A DNA stretch of 64,000 nt from Streptomyces sp. NRRL S-31 (lineage in GTDB: Bacteria; Actinomycetota; Actinomycetes; Streptomycetales; Streptomycetaceae). A program made the position numbers and the translations under genes. This document shows, piece after piece, positions 1 through 8,423 of this stretch. The notes beneath the pieces were generated by a model. The model made no database searches, was not told where the DNA came from, and saw only the letters and a program-made list of their open reading frames with translations. The stretch is from contig NZ_JOCB01000031.1 in the NCBI RefSeq assembly GCF_000718775.1, forward strand, positions 1 through 64,000, in the 5' to 3' direction. Positions within the stretch are counted from its first letter, which is position 1; every line of letters begins with the position of its first letter.

Positions 1-627
1 GCCCCCGCCCCCCGCGCCTACCCCGGCCTCCCGGACCAGATCACCCACGGACCGCGCGACCGCCCCCGGGTGGCCCTCACCTTCCACGGCCAGGGCGACC
101 CCACCCTCGCCCACGCCCTGCTCGGCACGGCCGAACGGCACGGTGCCCGGCTCACCGTGCTGGCCGTCGGCAGCTGGCTGGACGCGCACCCGGACCTCGC
201 CCGCCGCGTCCTCGACGGCGGCCATGACCTCGGCAACCACACCCAGCGGCACATCGGCGTCAACACCCTCGCCGAGCCGGAAGCCCGCCGGGAGATCACC
301 GACTGCGCCGACCGGCTGGAACGGCTCACCGGCTCCATCGGCAGCTGGTTCCGCCCCTCCCGCGCCCCGGCCGCCTCCCCGCTCGTCACCCGGCTGGCCC
401 GCGCCGCCGGCTACCCGCACGTGCTGTCGTACGACGTCGACTCCCTCGACTACACCGGCCCGGGCGCCGCCGCCGTCACCCGCAACGTCCTCGACGGGGT
501 GCGCCGGGGGTCGGTGGTGAGCCTGCACTTCGGCTATCCGGACACGGTCGCCGCCCTTCCCGACGTCCTGACCGAACTCGGCCGCCGCGGGCTGCGCGCG
601 GTCACCACCACGGAGCTGCTGAGCTGA
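1..627 (+). CDS. Polysaccharide deacetylase-like protein (5' end outside window)
   Basis: The reading frame is open from the first base, so the true start lies upstream and only the C-terminal 208 residues are visible. They follow the NodB fold order. A motif-1 equivalent reads LTFHGQGDP, a motif-2 HTxxH reads NHTQRH, and a motif-3-like stretch reads FRPSRAP. Canonical deacetylases read TFDDGP at motif 1, so the catalytic and metal-binding Asp pair is replaced by His-Gly here. Activity is therefore uncertain: the protein may be a diverged or non-catalytic member. In the family the substrate is N- or O-acetylated cell-wall or extracellular glycan. Its TGA overlaps the ATG of the next gene by one base, so the two are probably translationally coupled. 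Confidence 0.75.
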   Translation, partial: APAPRAYPGLPDQITHGPRDRPRVALTFHGQGDPTLAHALLGTAERHGARLTVLAVGSWLDAHPDLARRVLDGGHDLGNHTQRHIGVNTLAEPEARREITDCADRLERLTGSIGSWFRPSRAPAASPLVTRLARAAGYPHVLSYDVDSLDYTGPGAAAVTRNVLDGVRRGSVVSLHFGYPDTVAALPDVLTELGRRGLRAVTTTELLS

Positions 628-1811
628 TGCGAACCACGAAAGCCGCCCGCCTGCTGGCCGCCGCCGCCGTCACCGCCCTGGCGCTGCTCACCGCGTGCGA
701 CGGCGACACCGGGGACCCCGAGGGCGCGGCCCGGGTCGGCAAGACGCCGGTCCAGCCGCGGGCGGCCAAGCCGCGGGTGAACGTGCTGCCCGGGATGCCG
801 CCGGTCGACGACCCGGCCGACCTGTACTCCGCCGACCGGCCGAACCGGCTGTCGCCCGTGGTCGCCGGCTTCCCGTCCCGGGTCTACGTGCCCAACACCA
901 ACTCCGACACGGTCACCGTCATCGACCCCGCGACCTACCGGGTCGTCGACACCATCCCGGTCGGCCGCCAGCCCCAGCACGTCGTACCGTCCTGGGACCT
1001 GAAGACCCTCTGGGTCAACAACGACCTCGGCAACACCCTCACCCCGATCGACCCGCGCACCGGCCGGGCCGGCCGGCCGGTCGACGTGCACGATCCCTAC
1101 AACCTCTACTTCACGCCCGACGGCAGGTACGCCGTCGTGATGGCCTCCATGGACCGCCAGCTCGTCTTCCGGGACGCGCACACCATGAAGACCGTCAAGA
1201 CCGTCCCGGTCGCCTGCTACGGCGTCAACCATGCCGACTTCTCCATCGACGGCCGCTACTTCATCGTCTCCTGCGAGTTCAGCGGCGAGCTCCTCAAGGT
1301 CGACACCGCGCGGATGGAGGTGCTCGGCAAGGAGAAGCTGCCGCTGCGCGGCGCGATGCCGCAGGACGTCAAGGTCTCCCCGGACGGCAAGCTCTTCTAC
1401 ATCGCCGACATGATGGCCGACGGGGTGTGGGTCCTCGACGGCGACAAGTTCACCCCGCCCCGGCTCCTCGCCACCGGCAAGGGCGCCCACGGCCTCTACG
1501 TCAGCCGCGACTCCCGCGAGATGTACATCTCCAACCGGGGCGAGGGCACCGTCTCCGTCTTCGACTTCACCCGAAACCGGCTCACCAGGAAGTGGCGCCT
1601 GCCCGGCGGCGGCAGCCCCGACATGGGCGGGGTCTCCGCAGACGGCAAGGTGCTGTGGCTGTCCGGCCGCTACAACTCCGAGGTCTACGCGATCGACACC
1701 CGCACCGGCGCCCAGCTGGCCCGGATCGGGGTCGGCAACGGTCCGCACGGCCTCGCCGTCTACCCGCAGCCGGGCCGCTACTCACTGGGGCACACCGGCG
1801 TCTTCCGCTGA
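627..1811 (+). CDS. YVTN-type beta-propeller lipoprotein
   Basis: This 394-residue protein begins with a lipoprotein signal peptide: Arg/Lys start, Ala/Leu-rich core and an LLTAC lipobox near residue 24. It is therefore probably anchored on the outer face of the membrane. The rest is made of repeated blades of the 40-residue YVTN/YncE type, seen as VPNTNSDTVTVID, GVNHADFSIDGRYF, VKVSPDGKLFYIAD, GLYVSRDSREMYISN and GLAVYPQ. Such propellers bind partners or ligands and usually have no catalysis of their own. It is coupled to the deacetylase-like gene upstream (TGATG overlap), suggesting a shared envelope role. Its last 34 bases overlap the convergent acetyltransferase gene. Confidence 0.85.
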   Translation: MRTTKAARLLAAAAVTALALLTACDGDTGDPEGAARVGKTPVQPRAAKPRVNVLPGMPPVDDPADLYSADRPNRLSPVVAGFPSRVYVPNTNSDTVTVIDPATYRVVDTIPVGRQPQHVVPSWDLKTLWVNNDLGNTLTPIDPRTGRAGRPVDVHDPYNLYFTPDGRYAVVMASMDRQLVFRDAHTMKTVKTVPVACYGVNHADFSIDGRYFIVSCEFSGELLKVDTARMEVLGKEKLPLRGAMPQDVKVSPDGKLFYIADMMADGVWVLDGDKFTPPRLLATGKGAHGLYVSRDSREMYISNRGEGTVSVFDFTRNRLTRKWRLPGGGSPDMGGVSADGKVLWLSGRYNSEVYAIDTRTGAQLARIGVGNGPHGLAVYPQPGRYSLGHTGVFR

Positions 1812-2431
1812 AGCAGCACCTCCGAGCCCACCGGACGGTACCCGGCCGCCTGGAACGCCCGCAGACTGCGGGCGTTCCCCGGGGAGACCTGCGCCCACAG
1901 CGGCTCCGCGGCGAGCCGCCGGGCGGCGGTCACCAGCCGCCGCCCGAGCCCCCGGTGCCGGGCGTCCTCGTCCACCTCGACCGACACCTCCAGCCGCCCG
2001 GCGACCCCGCGCCCCAGGACCAGCACCCCGCCGTCCGCCGTCCAGACCCGCACGTCGTCCCGCCGCCGGCGGGCGTAGACGATCCGGGGGTGACCGGTGT
2101 CCTCGATCTCCTGCAGCCCCGGCGGCGGCCCGCCCGGCAGCGGGCCGCCCACCAGCAGCACGTCGACGGTCTCGGTGTGCCGTCCCGTCCGGTCCAGCAG
2201 GGCGGCCAGGAAGCGCGGGTTCATCGGCGCCGCCAGGGCGTCGCAGTCCGTGCCGCGCAGCGTCCCGCGCACCCAGTGCGGGTCCTCGTCGGTGAAGACC
2301 ACCGCGTGCCCGGTGAAGGACAGCACTCCCGCGTCCCGCGGCGAGGGCTGCGGCAGGATCGTCGTACCGCCGTCCGCCGGCGGGAAGACACCGGCCGCCG
2401 CCGCGTCGAGGACGTCCCGCAAGGTCTCCAC
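1778..2431 (-). CDS. GNAT family N-acetyltransferase
   Basis: This 217-residue protein has the GNAT core in its C-terminal half. It includes strand 4 (LEVSVEVDEDARHRG), the acetyl-CoA pyrophosphate loop RHRGLGRRL, and the terminal segment SLRAFQAAGY. The N-terminal 100 residues form an additional domain that I cannot assign. The GTG at 2431 is preceded by AGGGAG at good spacing. The acceptor substrate cannot be predicted. The 3' end overlaps the convergent beta-propeller gene by 34 bases. Confidence 0.8.
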   Translation of the reverse strand: METLRDVLDAAAAGVFPPADGGTTILPQPSPRDAGVLSFTGHAVVFTDEDPHWVRGTLRGTDCDALAAPMNPRFLAALLDRTGRHTETVDVLLVGGPLPGGPPPGLQEIEDTGHPRIVYARRRRDDVRVWTADGGVLVLGRGVAGRLEVSVEVDEDARHRGLGRRLVTAARRLAAEPLWAQVSPGNARSLRAFQAAGYRPVGSEVLLQRKTPVCPSE

Positions 2432-2604
2432 GGCCGCTCCCTGATTCGCCGTCCACTGACGGACCCACCCTGGCAGACACGACCGGGGGCGGCACCGGAC
2501 TCCGCCGGGGTGGTCGCGGCACCGACGGCTCGAGCGGGCCGTTAATCTGACCAGCGTCAGTACGCCAGCACGGCATCAGAAACACGAATAAAAGGGGCGG
2601 ATCG

Positions 2605-2817
2605 GTGGCGGACATCGAGGAAGCGCGCAAGGAGTTCCAGCGGATCGACGCGGACGGTGACGGATTCATCACCGCGGCGGAGTTCAAGTCCGCCCTGGCG
2701 CAGGCCGGTGACTGGAACGTCACCGAGACGGTCGCGGAGGCCGTCATCAGGACCCGTGACCTCAACGGCGACAAGGTGCTGTCGTTCGACGAGTTCTGGG
2801 CCTACCTGAGCAAGTGA
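2605..2817 (+). CDS. Small two-EF-hand calcium-binding protein
   Basis: This 70-residue acidic protein consists of two EF-hands and little else. Loop 1 is DADGDGFITAAE and loop 2 is DLNGDKVLSFDE. Both have the Asp, Asp/Asn, Gly and terminal Glu expected for Ca2+ coordination. It resembles the calmodulin-like proteins known in Streptomyces, but which one it matches is not clear. The GTG start lies about 10 bases after AAAGGGGCGG. It is monocistronic and followed by a strong hairpin terminator at 2831-2865. Calcium buffering or sensing in the cytoplasm is inferred from the family. Confidence 0.88.
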   Translation: MADIEEARKEFQRIDADGDGFITAAEFKSALAQAGDWNVTETVAEAVIRTRDLNGDKVLSFDEFWAYLSK

Positions 2818-2830
2818 CCCGCCGGCGCCG

Positions 2831-2865
2831 GGGGGTGTCCCGTCCCGCGCGGACCGGACACCCCC
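2831..2865 (+). terminator. Hairpin after the EF-hand gene
   Basis: GGGGGTGTCC at 2831-2840 pairs perfectly with GGACACCCCC at 2856-2865 across a 15-base loop. There is no U tract, as is usual in high-GC actinobacteria. It lies 13 bases after the stop codon and probably ends the transcript. Confidence 0.7.
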
Positions 2866-2970
2866 TGCCGTCGCCCCGTTTGGCGCAGCGACCGGAATAG
2901 TCGGCATTCCCGCGTGGTTGCTTCTGCCGACAGAAGCATGCACGCGCATGAATCATCCGGAAGGTCGGCC

Positions 2971-3630
2971 ATGAAGATCGGCATCATCGGTGCGGGGAAC
3001 ATCGGCGGCAACCTCACCCGGCGGCTCACCGCCCTCGGCCATGACGTCTCCGTCGCCAACTCACGCGGTCCCGAGACGCTCAGGGAACTGGCCGAGGAGA
3101 CCGGCGCGACCCCGGTCCGGGCCGCGGAGGCGGCCGAAGGCGCCCGTGTCGTGGTCGTCACCGTCCCGCTGAAGGCCGTCCCCGACCTGCCCGCCGGCCT
3201 GCTGGACGGCGCGGCCGAGGACGTCGCGGTGATCGACACCGGCAACTACTACCCGCAGCGGGACGGCCGGATCGCCGCCATCGAGGACGACGGGCTCACC
3301 GAGAGCCGCTGGACCGAGCAGCACCTCGGCCACCGGGTGGTCAAGGCCTTCAACGGCACCTACGCCCAGGACATCCTGGACCGCCCCCGCCCCGTCGGCG
3401 ACCCGGACCGCCTGGCCCTGCCGGTCGCCGGTGACGACGAGGCGGCCAAGCGGACCGTCCGCGAGCTGATCGACGCGCTCGGCTTCGACACGGTCGACGC
3501 CGGTACCATCGCCGACTCCTGGCGCCAGCAGCCGGGCACCCCGGTCTACGGCCTGCGGGCGGGCGTGGCGGCGGTCCGTGAGGCGCTCGCGCAGGCGTCC
3601 CCGGAACGCCCGGCGGACTTCCGGGCCTGA
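2971..3630 (+). CDS. NADPH-dependent oxidoreductase, F420-oxidoreductase-like Rossmann protein
   Basis: The protein has 219 residues from the ATG at 2971, which follows GGAAGG. An in-frame upstream extension to 2914 has no ribosome site and was not used. The N-terminus MKIGIIGAGNIGGNL is a dinucleotide-binding GxGxxG fold, and the VANSRG segment suggests NADP preference. VKAFNGTYAQ and the C-terminal helix fit the COG2085/F420_oxidored family. These enzymes move hydride between NADPH and F420 or reduce other substrates; the substrate here is not known. Confidence 0.82.
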   Translation: MKIGIIGAGNIGGNLTRRLTALGHDVSVANSRGPETLRELAEETGATPVRAAEAAEGARVVVVTVPLKAVPDLPAGLLDGAAEDVAVIDTGNYYPQRDGRIAAIEDDGLTESRWTEQHLGHRVVKAFNGTYAQDILDRPRPVGDPDRLALPVAGDDEAAKRTVRELIDALGFDTVDAGTIADSWRQQPGTPVYGLRAGVAAVREALAQASPERPADFRA

Positions 3631-3643
3631 GGACCCTCAGGAC

Positions 3644-4198
3644 CTAGGGCGTGGCCCAGTCGCGCAGGTCGTCCTTGTCCGCGAACCGGGCCACGTCCTT
3701 GTCGTGGGGCTCGCTGGTGTACTGGTGGAACCGCCACTTGGCCTTGATGCGGGGCTTGCCCGCGGAGACGTAGTCGGCGATCCACAGCCCGTCGCCGGCG
3801 TACGACGTGCGGTCGATCTCCAGCCAGAAGTGGCGGTTGCAGTAGAGGACGACCCGGTTGTCCGGCCGCCGTTCCTTCAGTTTGCGGATGAAGCGGTCCT
3901 TCTCCGCGTTGCTCGCGTGCGTGCCGTCGCCGGTGGTCTCCCAGTCGACGGCGAGGATGTCGCCGGGGCGGTCCGGGGCGTGCCGCAGGAAGTAGTCGGC
4001 CTGGTCGGTGAGGTCGCCGGGCCACAGGAAGTGGTAGAAGCCGATGACGAGCCCGGCGTCGCGGCCCCTCTTCGTCTGCGCGGTCAGGCGGGGGTTGACG
4101 TACGAACGCCCCTCCGTCGCCTTGAGGAAGACGAAGGAGAGGCCGTGCGTGTCGTACGAGGAGGACTGGTACGCGCTGAGGTCGATGCCGTGGAGCAT
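3644..4198 (-). CDS. Glycoside hydrolase family 25 (lysozyme-like muramidase)
   Basis: The 184 residues are essentially one GH25 domain. The N-terminus MLHGIDLSAYQ supplies the first catalytic-site Asp. FVFLKATEG and IGFYHFLWPGD are family motifs, and ILAVDWETTGD carries the Asp-x-Glu pair of the active site. GH25 enzymes cleave the beta-1,4 bond between N-acetylmuramic acid and N-acetylglucosamine. No signal peptide is visible at this start, which is unusual for a wall hydrolase; secretion may be by another route or the enzyme may act inside. The ATG is preceded by GGGAGC. The gene stands alone. Confidence 0.88.
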   Translation of the reverse strand: MLHGIDLSAYQSSSYDTHGLSFVFLKATEGRSYVNPRLTAQTKRGRDAGLVIGFYHFLWPGDLTDQADYFLRHAPDRPGDILAVDWETTGDGTHASNAEKDRFIRKLKERRPDNRVVLYCNRHFWLEIDRTSYAGDGLWIADYVSAGKPRIKAKWRFHQYTSEPHDKDVARFADKDDLRDWATP

Positions 4199-4289
4199 GG
4201 GGAGCTCCCAAAGTGCCGGTGGGGGATAGGAGTTGTCCGATATATGCCCCGTTCCGGCGTGGGTGACCCGCCCGGCCGCCCGGAAATCC

Positions 4290-5321
4290 TCAGCCGCGGG
4301 TGACCACCGATCCCAGCACCGACGCCGGCTTGGCGGCCCAGTCGGAGGTGATGACGCTCGCGTGGTTCCGGGCCAGCAGGGCGAGGCGCGTGGCGACTTC
4401 GGCGTCCGTCGGGGCGGTGGAGGAGATCGCCGGGGACACGTTGTGGGCGTCCGTCGCGATCAGGATGTAGTGGTTCGCGGAGTAGAACGACGTGTCGTAG
4501 CCGTTGTTCACGTAGGTCGCCGCGTCGCCGTCGAAGAAGACGAACCAGGGGCGGATCGAGGCGTCGTAACGGCTGGTGCGCGGGTCGCCGCCGGCGGCGC
4601 CGAGCACGACCGGGAACGCCTGGGCCTGTCCGATCCGTCCGGCCGCGTACAGGTCCCGCAGGTGGTCGCCGTACTCCTGGTCGGTCCAGTAGTGGTCGAA
4701 CGGGTTGGCCTGTTCGACCGTGCCCGGGATCATCTCGAAGAGGAACTTGCCCCGGAGGGAGTCCCGGGCGGGCCAGGCGTCGGCCTTCGCCGCCGCGTCC
4801 AGCGAGCCGTACGTCCCGCCGAGCAGGTCGGCCGGCTTGTAGACGCTGCCGCCCAGCCTCTGTGCGACGAGGGTGTCGAACTCGTCCGGGCCGAGGTTCG
4901 CGTTGTCGTTGAAGCCGACCTTGAACTCCACCTTGACGACGATCGGCGGGTGGTCGGGGTGGAGCTGGTTCCAGGCCGCCATGTTGTCCAGGCAGCTGCC
5001 GAGGTCCTGGTCGCGGCTCTTGCCGTACAGCTCGCCCGGCGTCTTCGCCGCCTCGCAGTTGTTGTCGTTGCCCAGCGGGTTGCCGTGGCTGACCCGCCAG
5101 CGGCGGCTGAGGCTGTCGGCGTAGACGTCCAGCTCCAGCAGCGAGGCCCCGGAGTCCAGCGCCTGGGCGAAGTAGGCGTACTTGGCCTTCTCGTACGCGT
5201 TGTGCGTGCCGATGGCCGTCGTCTCGGAGAACTTCGGCGACGCCGCGTGGGCGTTGCCCGGTGCCACCGCCAGCAGAGCGGCGGCACCCGCGAGCGCCGC
5301 CAGCCGTCTCATCACCCGCAT
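4290..5321 (-). CDS. Secreted PI-PLC-like phosphodiesterase (Ca2+-dependent type)
   Basis: The 343-residue protein starts at the ATG at 5321, served by AGAGGGAG. An upstream GTG at 5339 would overlap that ribosome site. A signal peptide ends around GNAHA-AS (residues 1-27). The mature part shows the PLC X-domain: AIGTHNAYEKAKYAYF with the first catalytic His, LLELDVYAD with acidic metal ligands, and RVSHGNPLG with the second His. HYWTDQEYGDHL and PWFVFFDGDAATYV follow. These features resemble the Ca2+-dependent PI-PLC of Streptomyces antibioticus. The predicted role is extracellular cleavage of phosphoinositide or a related phosphodiester. Confidence 0.8.
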   Translation of the reverse strand: MRVMRRLAALAGAAALLAVAPGNAHAASPKFSETTAIGTHNAYEKAKYAYFAQALDSGASLLELDVYADSLSRRWRVSHGNPLGNDNNCEAAKTPGELYGKSRDQDLGSCLDNMAAWNQLHPDHPPIVVKVEFKVGFNDNANLGPDEFDTLVAQRLGGSVYKPADLLGGTYGSLDAAAKADAWPARDSLRGKFLFEMIPGTVEQANPFDHYWTDQEYGDHLRDLYAAGRIGQAQAFPVVLGAAGGDPRTSRYDASIRPWFVFFDGDAATYVNNGYDTSFYSANHYILIATDAHNVSPAISSTAPTDAEVATRLALLARNHASVITSDWAAKPASVLGSVVTRG

Positions 5322-5374
5322 GCCCGAACTCCCTCTCACCGTCGCCGAGTTGGCGGCAGCCTAGGGCTGATCGG

Positions 5375-6532
5375 TTACTCCGGGGTAGCCCCCGGTCGAA
5401 CATCGGCCTCCGCACCGTGCGCGCGCCACCACAGGTTCGCCGCCCCGTCGGTGCCCACCGTGGCCACCAGCCGGCCGTCGGGGCTGAAGGCGAGCCCGGC
5501 GACCCGCTCGGCACGGTCCTCGAAGGGGTGTCCCAGGGCACGCGGGTGCGCGGGTTCGGTGAGGTCCCACAGCCGTACGGTCCGCCCCGAGTCCACGGTG
5601 GCCAGCACCCGGGCGTCGGGGCTGAAGGCGAGCGCGGTGGTCTCGTGACCGGAGGGCGGCGGGAGCAGCGCCTCGGCCCGCGGGTGCCTGGGGTCCGACA
5701 CGTCCCACAGCCGGACCGCTCCACCGGCGTCGGCGACGGCGAGGGCGCGGCCGTCGGGGGAGAACTGGGCGGACCGTGCGGTGCGGCCGAGCCCGCTCAG
5801 CCGCCGCGCCCGCCCGGTCTCCGTGCCCAGCGCGGCCAGCTCGGTGGCGCCGTCCGGGGTGGCGCCGGCCAGCAGCACCTCGCGGCCGGTGTCCAGCAGG
5901 GCCTTCACCTGCCCGCTGACGCCCGCGGCGGACCAGCGGGTCGTCCCCGAGCCGAGGGCCAGTCCGCGTACCCCCTCCGCCCCCGCCGCCACGAGAGTGC
6001 GGCCGTCGGGGCTGGTCCCGACGGCCGTCACATGCCGCATGCCGTGCGGCGAGACGATGCGCTGCGGATGTTCGGGGTCCCACACCTCCCACGTCTCCGT
6101 CGCGGAGCGGCTGATCGTCACCAGCGAGCCCCCGTCCGGTGTGAACGCCAGCGCGTCGGCCCGGCCGCGCGGCGCGAGCCGGCCACCGCTGACGGGCCGC
6201 CAGTGCTCCGCGGGGAGTCCGCCGGTCCGCCGCGGTTCCGCCCGCTGCCAGGGCGTGGGCAGCACCTCCTGCACGGCGGCCGCGGTCAGGCAGGTCAGGA
6301 CGACGAGCCAGCCGGTGAGCAGCCCGGACAGCCAGCGCCCCCGTTGCGACGGCCGGTACGGCACCGGGCGGGGCCCGGGCGGCACCGGCGCCCTGGGCAC
6401 CGGCACCGGTCGCGCCCCGAGCGCCGCCACCAGCCGGGCGCCCGGCCGTGCCTGCGGAACCACCGGCCCGTGCGGGGGGCGTGCGGCCAGCGCGCACACC
6501 AGACGGCCGAGCGGGCTGTCAGCTCGCAGCAT
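5375..6532 (-). CDS. Membrane-anchored WD40-repeat protein
   Basis: This 385-residue protein has a Pro/Arg-rich cytoplasmic N-terminus (about 1-65). One transmembrane segment lies around LLTGWLVVLTCLTAAAVQE (residues 70-90), followed by WD40-type blades to the C-terminus. Repeats are clear at ALAFTPDGGSLVTIS, ALAFSPDARVLATVDSGRTVRLWDL and GLAFSPDGRLVATVG, and the WDxSDPRHPRA pattern recurs between them. No kinase or caspase domain is attached, although such propellers are often fused to signalling enzymes in actinomycetes. It overlaps the preceding small membrane protein gene by 14 bases (6519-6532), so the pair is probably co-translated. Confidence 0.8.
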   Translation of the reverse strand: MLRADSPLGRLVCALAARPPHGPVVPQARPGARLVAALGARPVPVPRAPVPPGPRPVPYRPSQRGRWLSGLLTGWLVVLTCLTAAAVQEVLPTPWQRAEPRRTGGLPAEHWRPVSGGRLAPRGRADALAFTPDGGSLVTISRSATETWEVWDPEHPQRIVSPHGMRHVTAVGTSPDGRTLVAAGAEGVRGLALGSGTTRWSAAGVSGQVKALLDTGREVLLAGATPDGATELAALGTETGRARRLSGLGRTARSAQFSPDGRALAVADAGGAVRLWDVSDPRHPRAEALLPPPSGHETTALAFSPDARVLATVDSGRTVRLWDLTEPAHPRALGHPFEDRAERVAGLAFSPDGRLVATVGTDGAANLWWRAHGAEADVRPGATPE

Positions 6533-6926
6533 TGGACCCCCTCGGCCGCGACAGCGCCTCGTCGGTCTCCTCGCCCGCCTGGCGTGCGGTGGGCAGCGGG
6601 GGCTCGGGAGGTTGTCCGGCGACCGGGCCGGCGAGCGGGATCGACTGGAAGAACTTGGCCACGACCAGGGGGGTCGTCACCCCGACGGCGAACGCGGCGG
6701 TGGCGTTGGGCAGTTGCCCCGAGTTCCCCAGCGCCGCGGTGAGGCCGAAACCGGCGAACAGCCGCAGTCCGATGGCGACCAGCATCACCGGACGGTCGGC
6801 GCGGTTGCGCCACGGCCAGCGCCAGCGACTGCGCGGGCCGGACGGTCGCATCAGCGCCGAGAGGTTCAGTGCTTCGGCGACACCGCTGCCGAGCAGCCCC
6901 CACAGCGCGGGGTACAGGTCGATCAC
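6519..6926 (-). CDS. Small membrane protein of unknown function
   Basis: This 135-residue protein has hydrophobic stretches at PALWGLLGSGVAEALNL, PVMLVAIGLRLFAGFGLTAAL and FAVGVTTPLVVAKFF, suggesting two or three membrane segments. I do not recognise the family. The GTG start at 6926 has no ribosome site, but a TACCAT box lies 7-12 bases before it on the coding strand. The message may therefore be leaderless. The gene overlaps the start of the WD40 gene, so a shared membrane complex is a reasonable inference. Confidence 0.65.
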   Translation of the reverse strand: MIDLYPALWGLLGSGVAEALNLSALMRPSGPRSRWRWPWRNRADRPVMLVAIGLRLFAGFGLTAALGNSGQLPNATAAFAVGVTTPLVVAKFFQSIPLAGPVAGQPPEPPLPTARQAGEETDEALSRPRGSNAAS

Positions 6927-6994
6927 GGTACCGATGGTAGCGCTCGGTGACAGGAAAACAGCTTATCGTCACGACACGCCGTCACCCGGTCGGC

Positions 6995-8362
6995 TCAGCA
7001 CTCGATGATGTTCACCGCCAGCCCGCCCCGGGCCGTCTCCTTGTACTTCACGCTCATGTCCGCGCCGGTGTCCTTCATGGTCTTGATGACCTTGTCCAGG
7101 GACACCTTGTGGGAGCCGTCGCCGCGCATCGCCATCTTCGCGGCCGTGACCGCCTTCACCGCGGCCATGCCGTTGCGCTCGATGCACGGGATCTGCACCA
7201 GGCCGCCGACCGGGTCGCAGGTCAGGCCGAGGTTGTGCTCCATACCGATCTCGGCCGCGTTCTCCACCTGCTCGGGGGAGCCGCCGAGCACCTCGGCGAG
7301 GGCGCCCGCGGCCATGGAGCAGGCGGAGCCGACCTCGCCCTGGCAGCCGACCTCGGCGCCCGAGATGGAGGCGTTCTCCTTGAAGAGCATGCCGATCGCG
7401 CCGGCGGCGAGGAGGAAGCGGACCACGCCGTCCTCGTCGGCACCGGGGACGAAGTCGATGTAGTAGTGCAGGACCGCCGGGATGATGCCCGCCGCGCCGT
7501 TCGTCGGGGCCGTCACGACCCGGCCGCCCGCCGCGTTCTCCTCGTTGACCGCCATCGCGTAGAGCGTGAGCCACTCCATGGCGTGCGCCAGCGGGTCGCC
7601 CTCGGCGCGCAGCTGGCGGGCCGAGACGGCCGCGCGGCGGCGGACCTTCAGACCGCCGGGCAGGATGCCCTCACGGGACATGCCGCGCCGCACGCACTCG
7701 CGCATCACCCGCCAGATCTCCAGCAGGCCGGCGCGGATCTCCTCCTCGGTGCGCCAGGCCCGCTCGTTCTCCAGCATCAGCGAGGAGATCGACAGGCCCG
7801 TCTCCTTCGTCAGGCGCAGCAGCTCGTCGCCGGTGCGGAAGGGGTACTTCAGGACCGTGTCGTCCAGCACGATGCGGTCCGCGCCCACCGCGTCCTCGTC
7901 CACCACGAAGCCGCCGCCGACCGAGTAGTACGTCTTCGACAGCACCTCGGCGCCCGAGGCGTCGTACGCCCACACGGTCATGCCGTTCGCGTGGTAGGGC
8001 AGCGCCTTGCGGCGGTGCAGGACCAGGTCGTCGTCGAAGGAGAACGCGATCTCGTGCTCGCCGAGCAGCGAGAGCCGGCCCGCCCGCTTGATGCGGGCCA
8101 CCCGCTCGTCGGCCGTCTCCACGTCGACCGTGCGCGGCGAGGCGCCCTCCAGGCCGAGCAGCACCGCCTTCGGGGTGCCGTGGCCGTGGCCGGTCGCGCC
8201 GAGCGAGCCGTACAGCTCGCAGCGCAGGGACGCCACGGAGCCGAGCAGGCCCTCGTTGCGCAGCCGGCGGGCGAACATGCGCGCCGCCCGCATCGGGCCG
8301 ACCGTGTGGGAGCTGGACGGGCCGATGCCGATCGAGAACAGGTCGAAGACCGAGATGGCCAC
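6995..8362 (-). CDS. sdaA: L-serine ammonia-lyase (single-chain, iron-sulfur type)
   Basis: The 455-residue protein converts L-serine to pyruvate and ammonia. The N-terminus [18 protein letters not shown] is the family signature. Cysteines for the 4Fe-4S cluster occur in [16 protein letters not shown] and [12 protein letters not shown]. Both the beta and alpha domains of the two-subunit enzymes are present in one chain. The GTG at 8362 is 6 bases after GAGGAGT; a GTG at 8368 would sit on that ribosome site. It is the last gene of gcvT-gcvH-glyA-sdaA, so glycine cleavage, serine formation and serine deamination lie on one strand. A strong hairpin (8387-8417) separates it from glyA. Confidence 0.95.
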   Translation of the reverse strand: MAISVFDLFSIGIGPSSSHTVGPMRAARMFARRLRNEGLLGSVASLRCELYGSLGATGHGHGTPKAVLLGLEGASPRTVDVETADERVARIKRAGRLSLLGEHEIAFSFDDDLVLHRRKALPYHANGMTVWAYDASGAEVLSKTYYSVGGGFVVDEDAVGADRIVLDDTVLKYPFRTGDELLRLTKETGLSISSLMLENERAWRTEEEIRAGLLEIWRVMRECVRRGMSREGILPGGLKVRRRAAVSARQLRAEGDPLAHAMEWLTLYAMAVNEENAAGGRVVTAPTNGAAGIIPAVLHYYIDFVPGADEDGVVRFLLAAGAIGMLFKENASISGAEVGCQGEVGSACSMAAGALAEVLGGSPEQVENAAEIGMEHNLGLTCDPVGGLVQIPCIERNGMAAVKAVTAAKMAMRGDGSHKVSLDKVIKTMKDTGADMSVKYKETARGGLAVNIIEC

Positions 8363-8386
8363 GGTCACTCCTCAAGACAGGGGGGT

Positions 8387-8417
8387 GGCGGGGTACCCGG
8401 GTGCCGGGTACCCCGCC
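8387..8417 (-). terminator. Perfect hairpin between glyA and sdaA
   Basis: GGCGGGGTACCCGG at 8387-8400 pairs perfectly with 8404-8417 around a 3-base loop. It lies 6 bases after the glyA stop and about 25 bases before the sdaA start. It may end most transcripts, weaken read-through into sdaA, or protect the glyA 3' end. Confidence 0.75.
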
Positions 8418-8423
8418 GGGGAC

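Noticed and set aside
3634..3650. CAGGACCTAGGG resembling the end of the 181-bp palindrome
   Set aside because: Only about 12 bases match and no partner repeat is nearby; it overlaps the GH25 stop and a small CCTGAGG/CCTCAGG hairpin.
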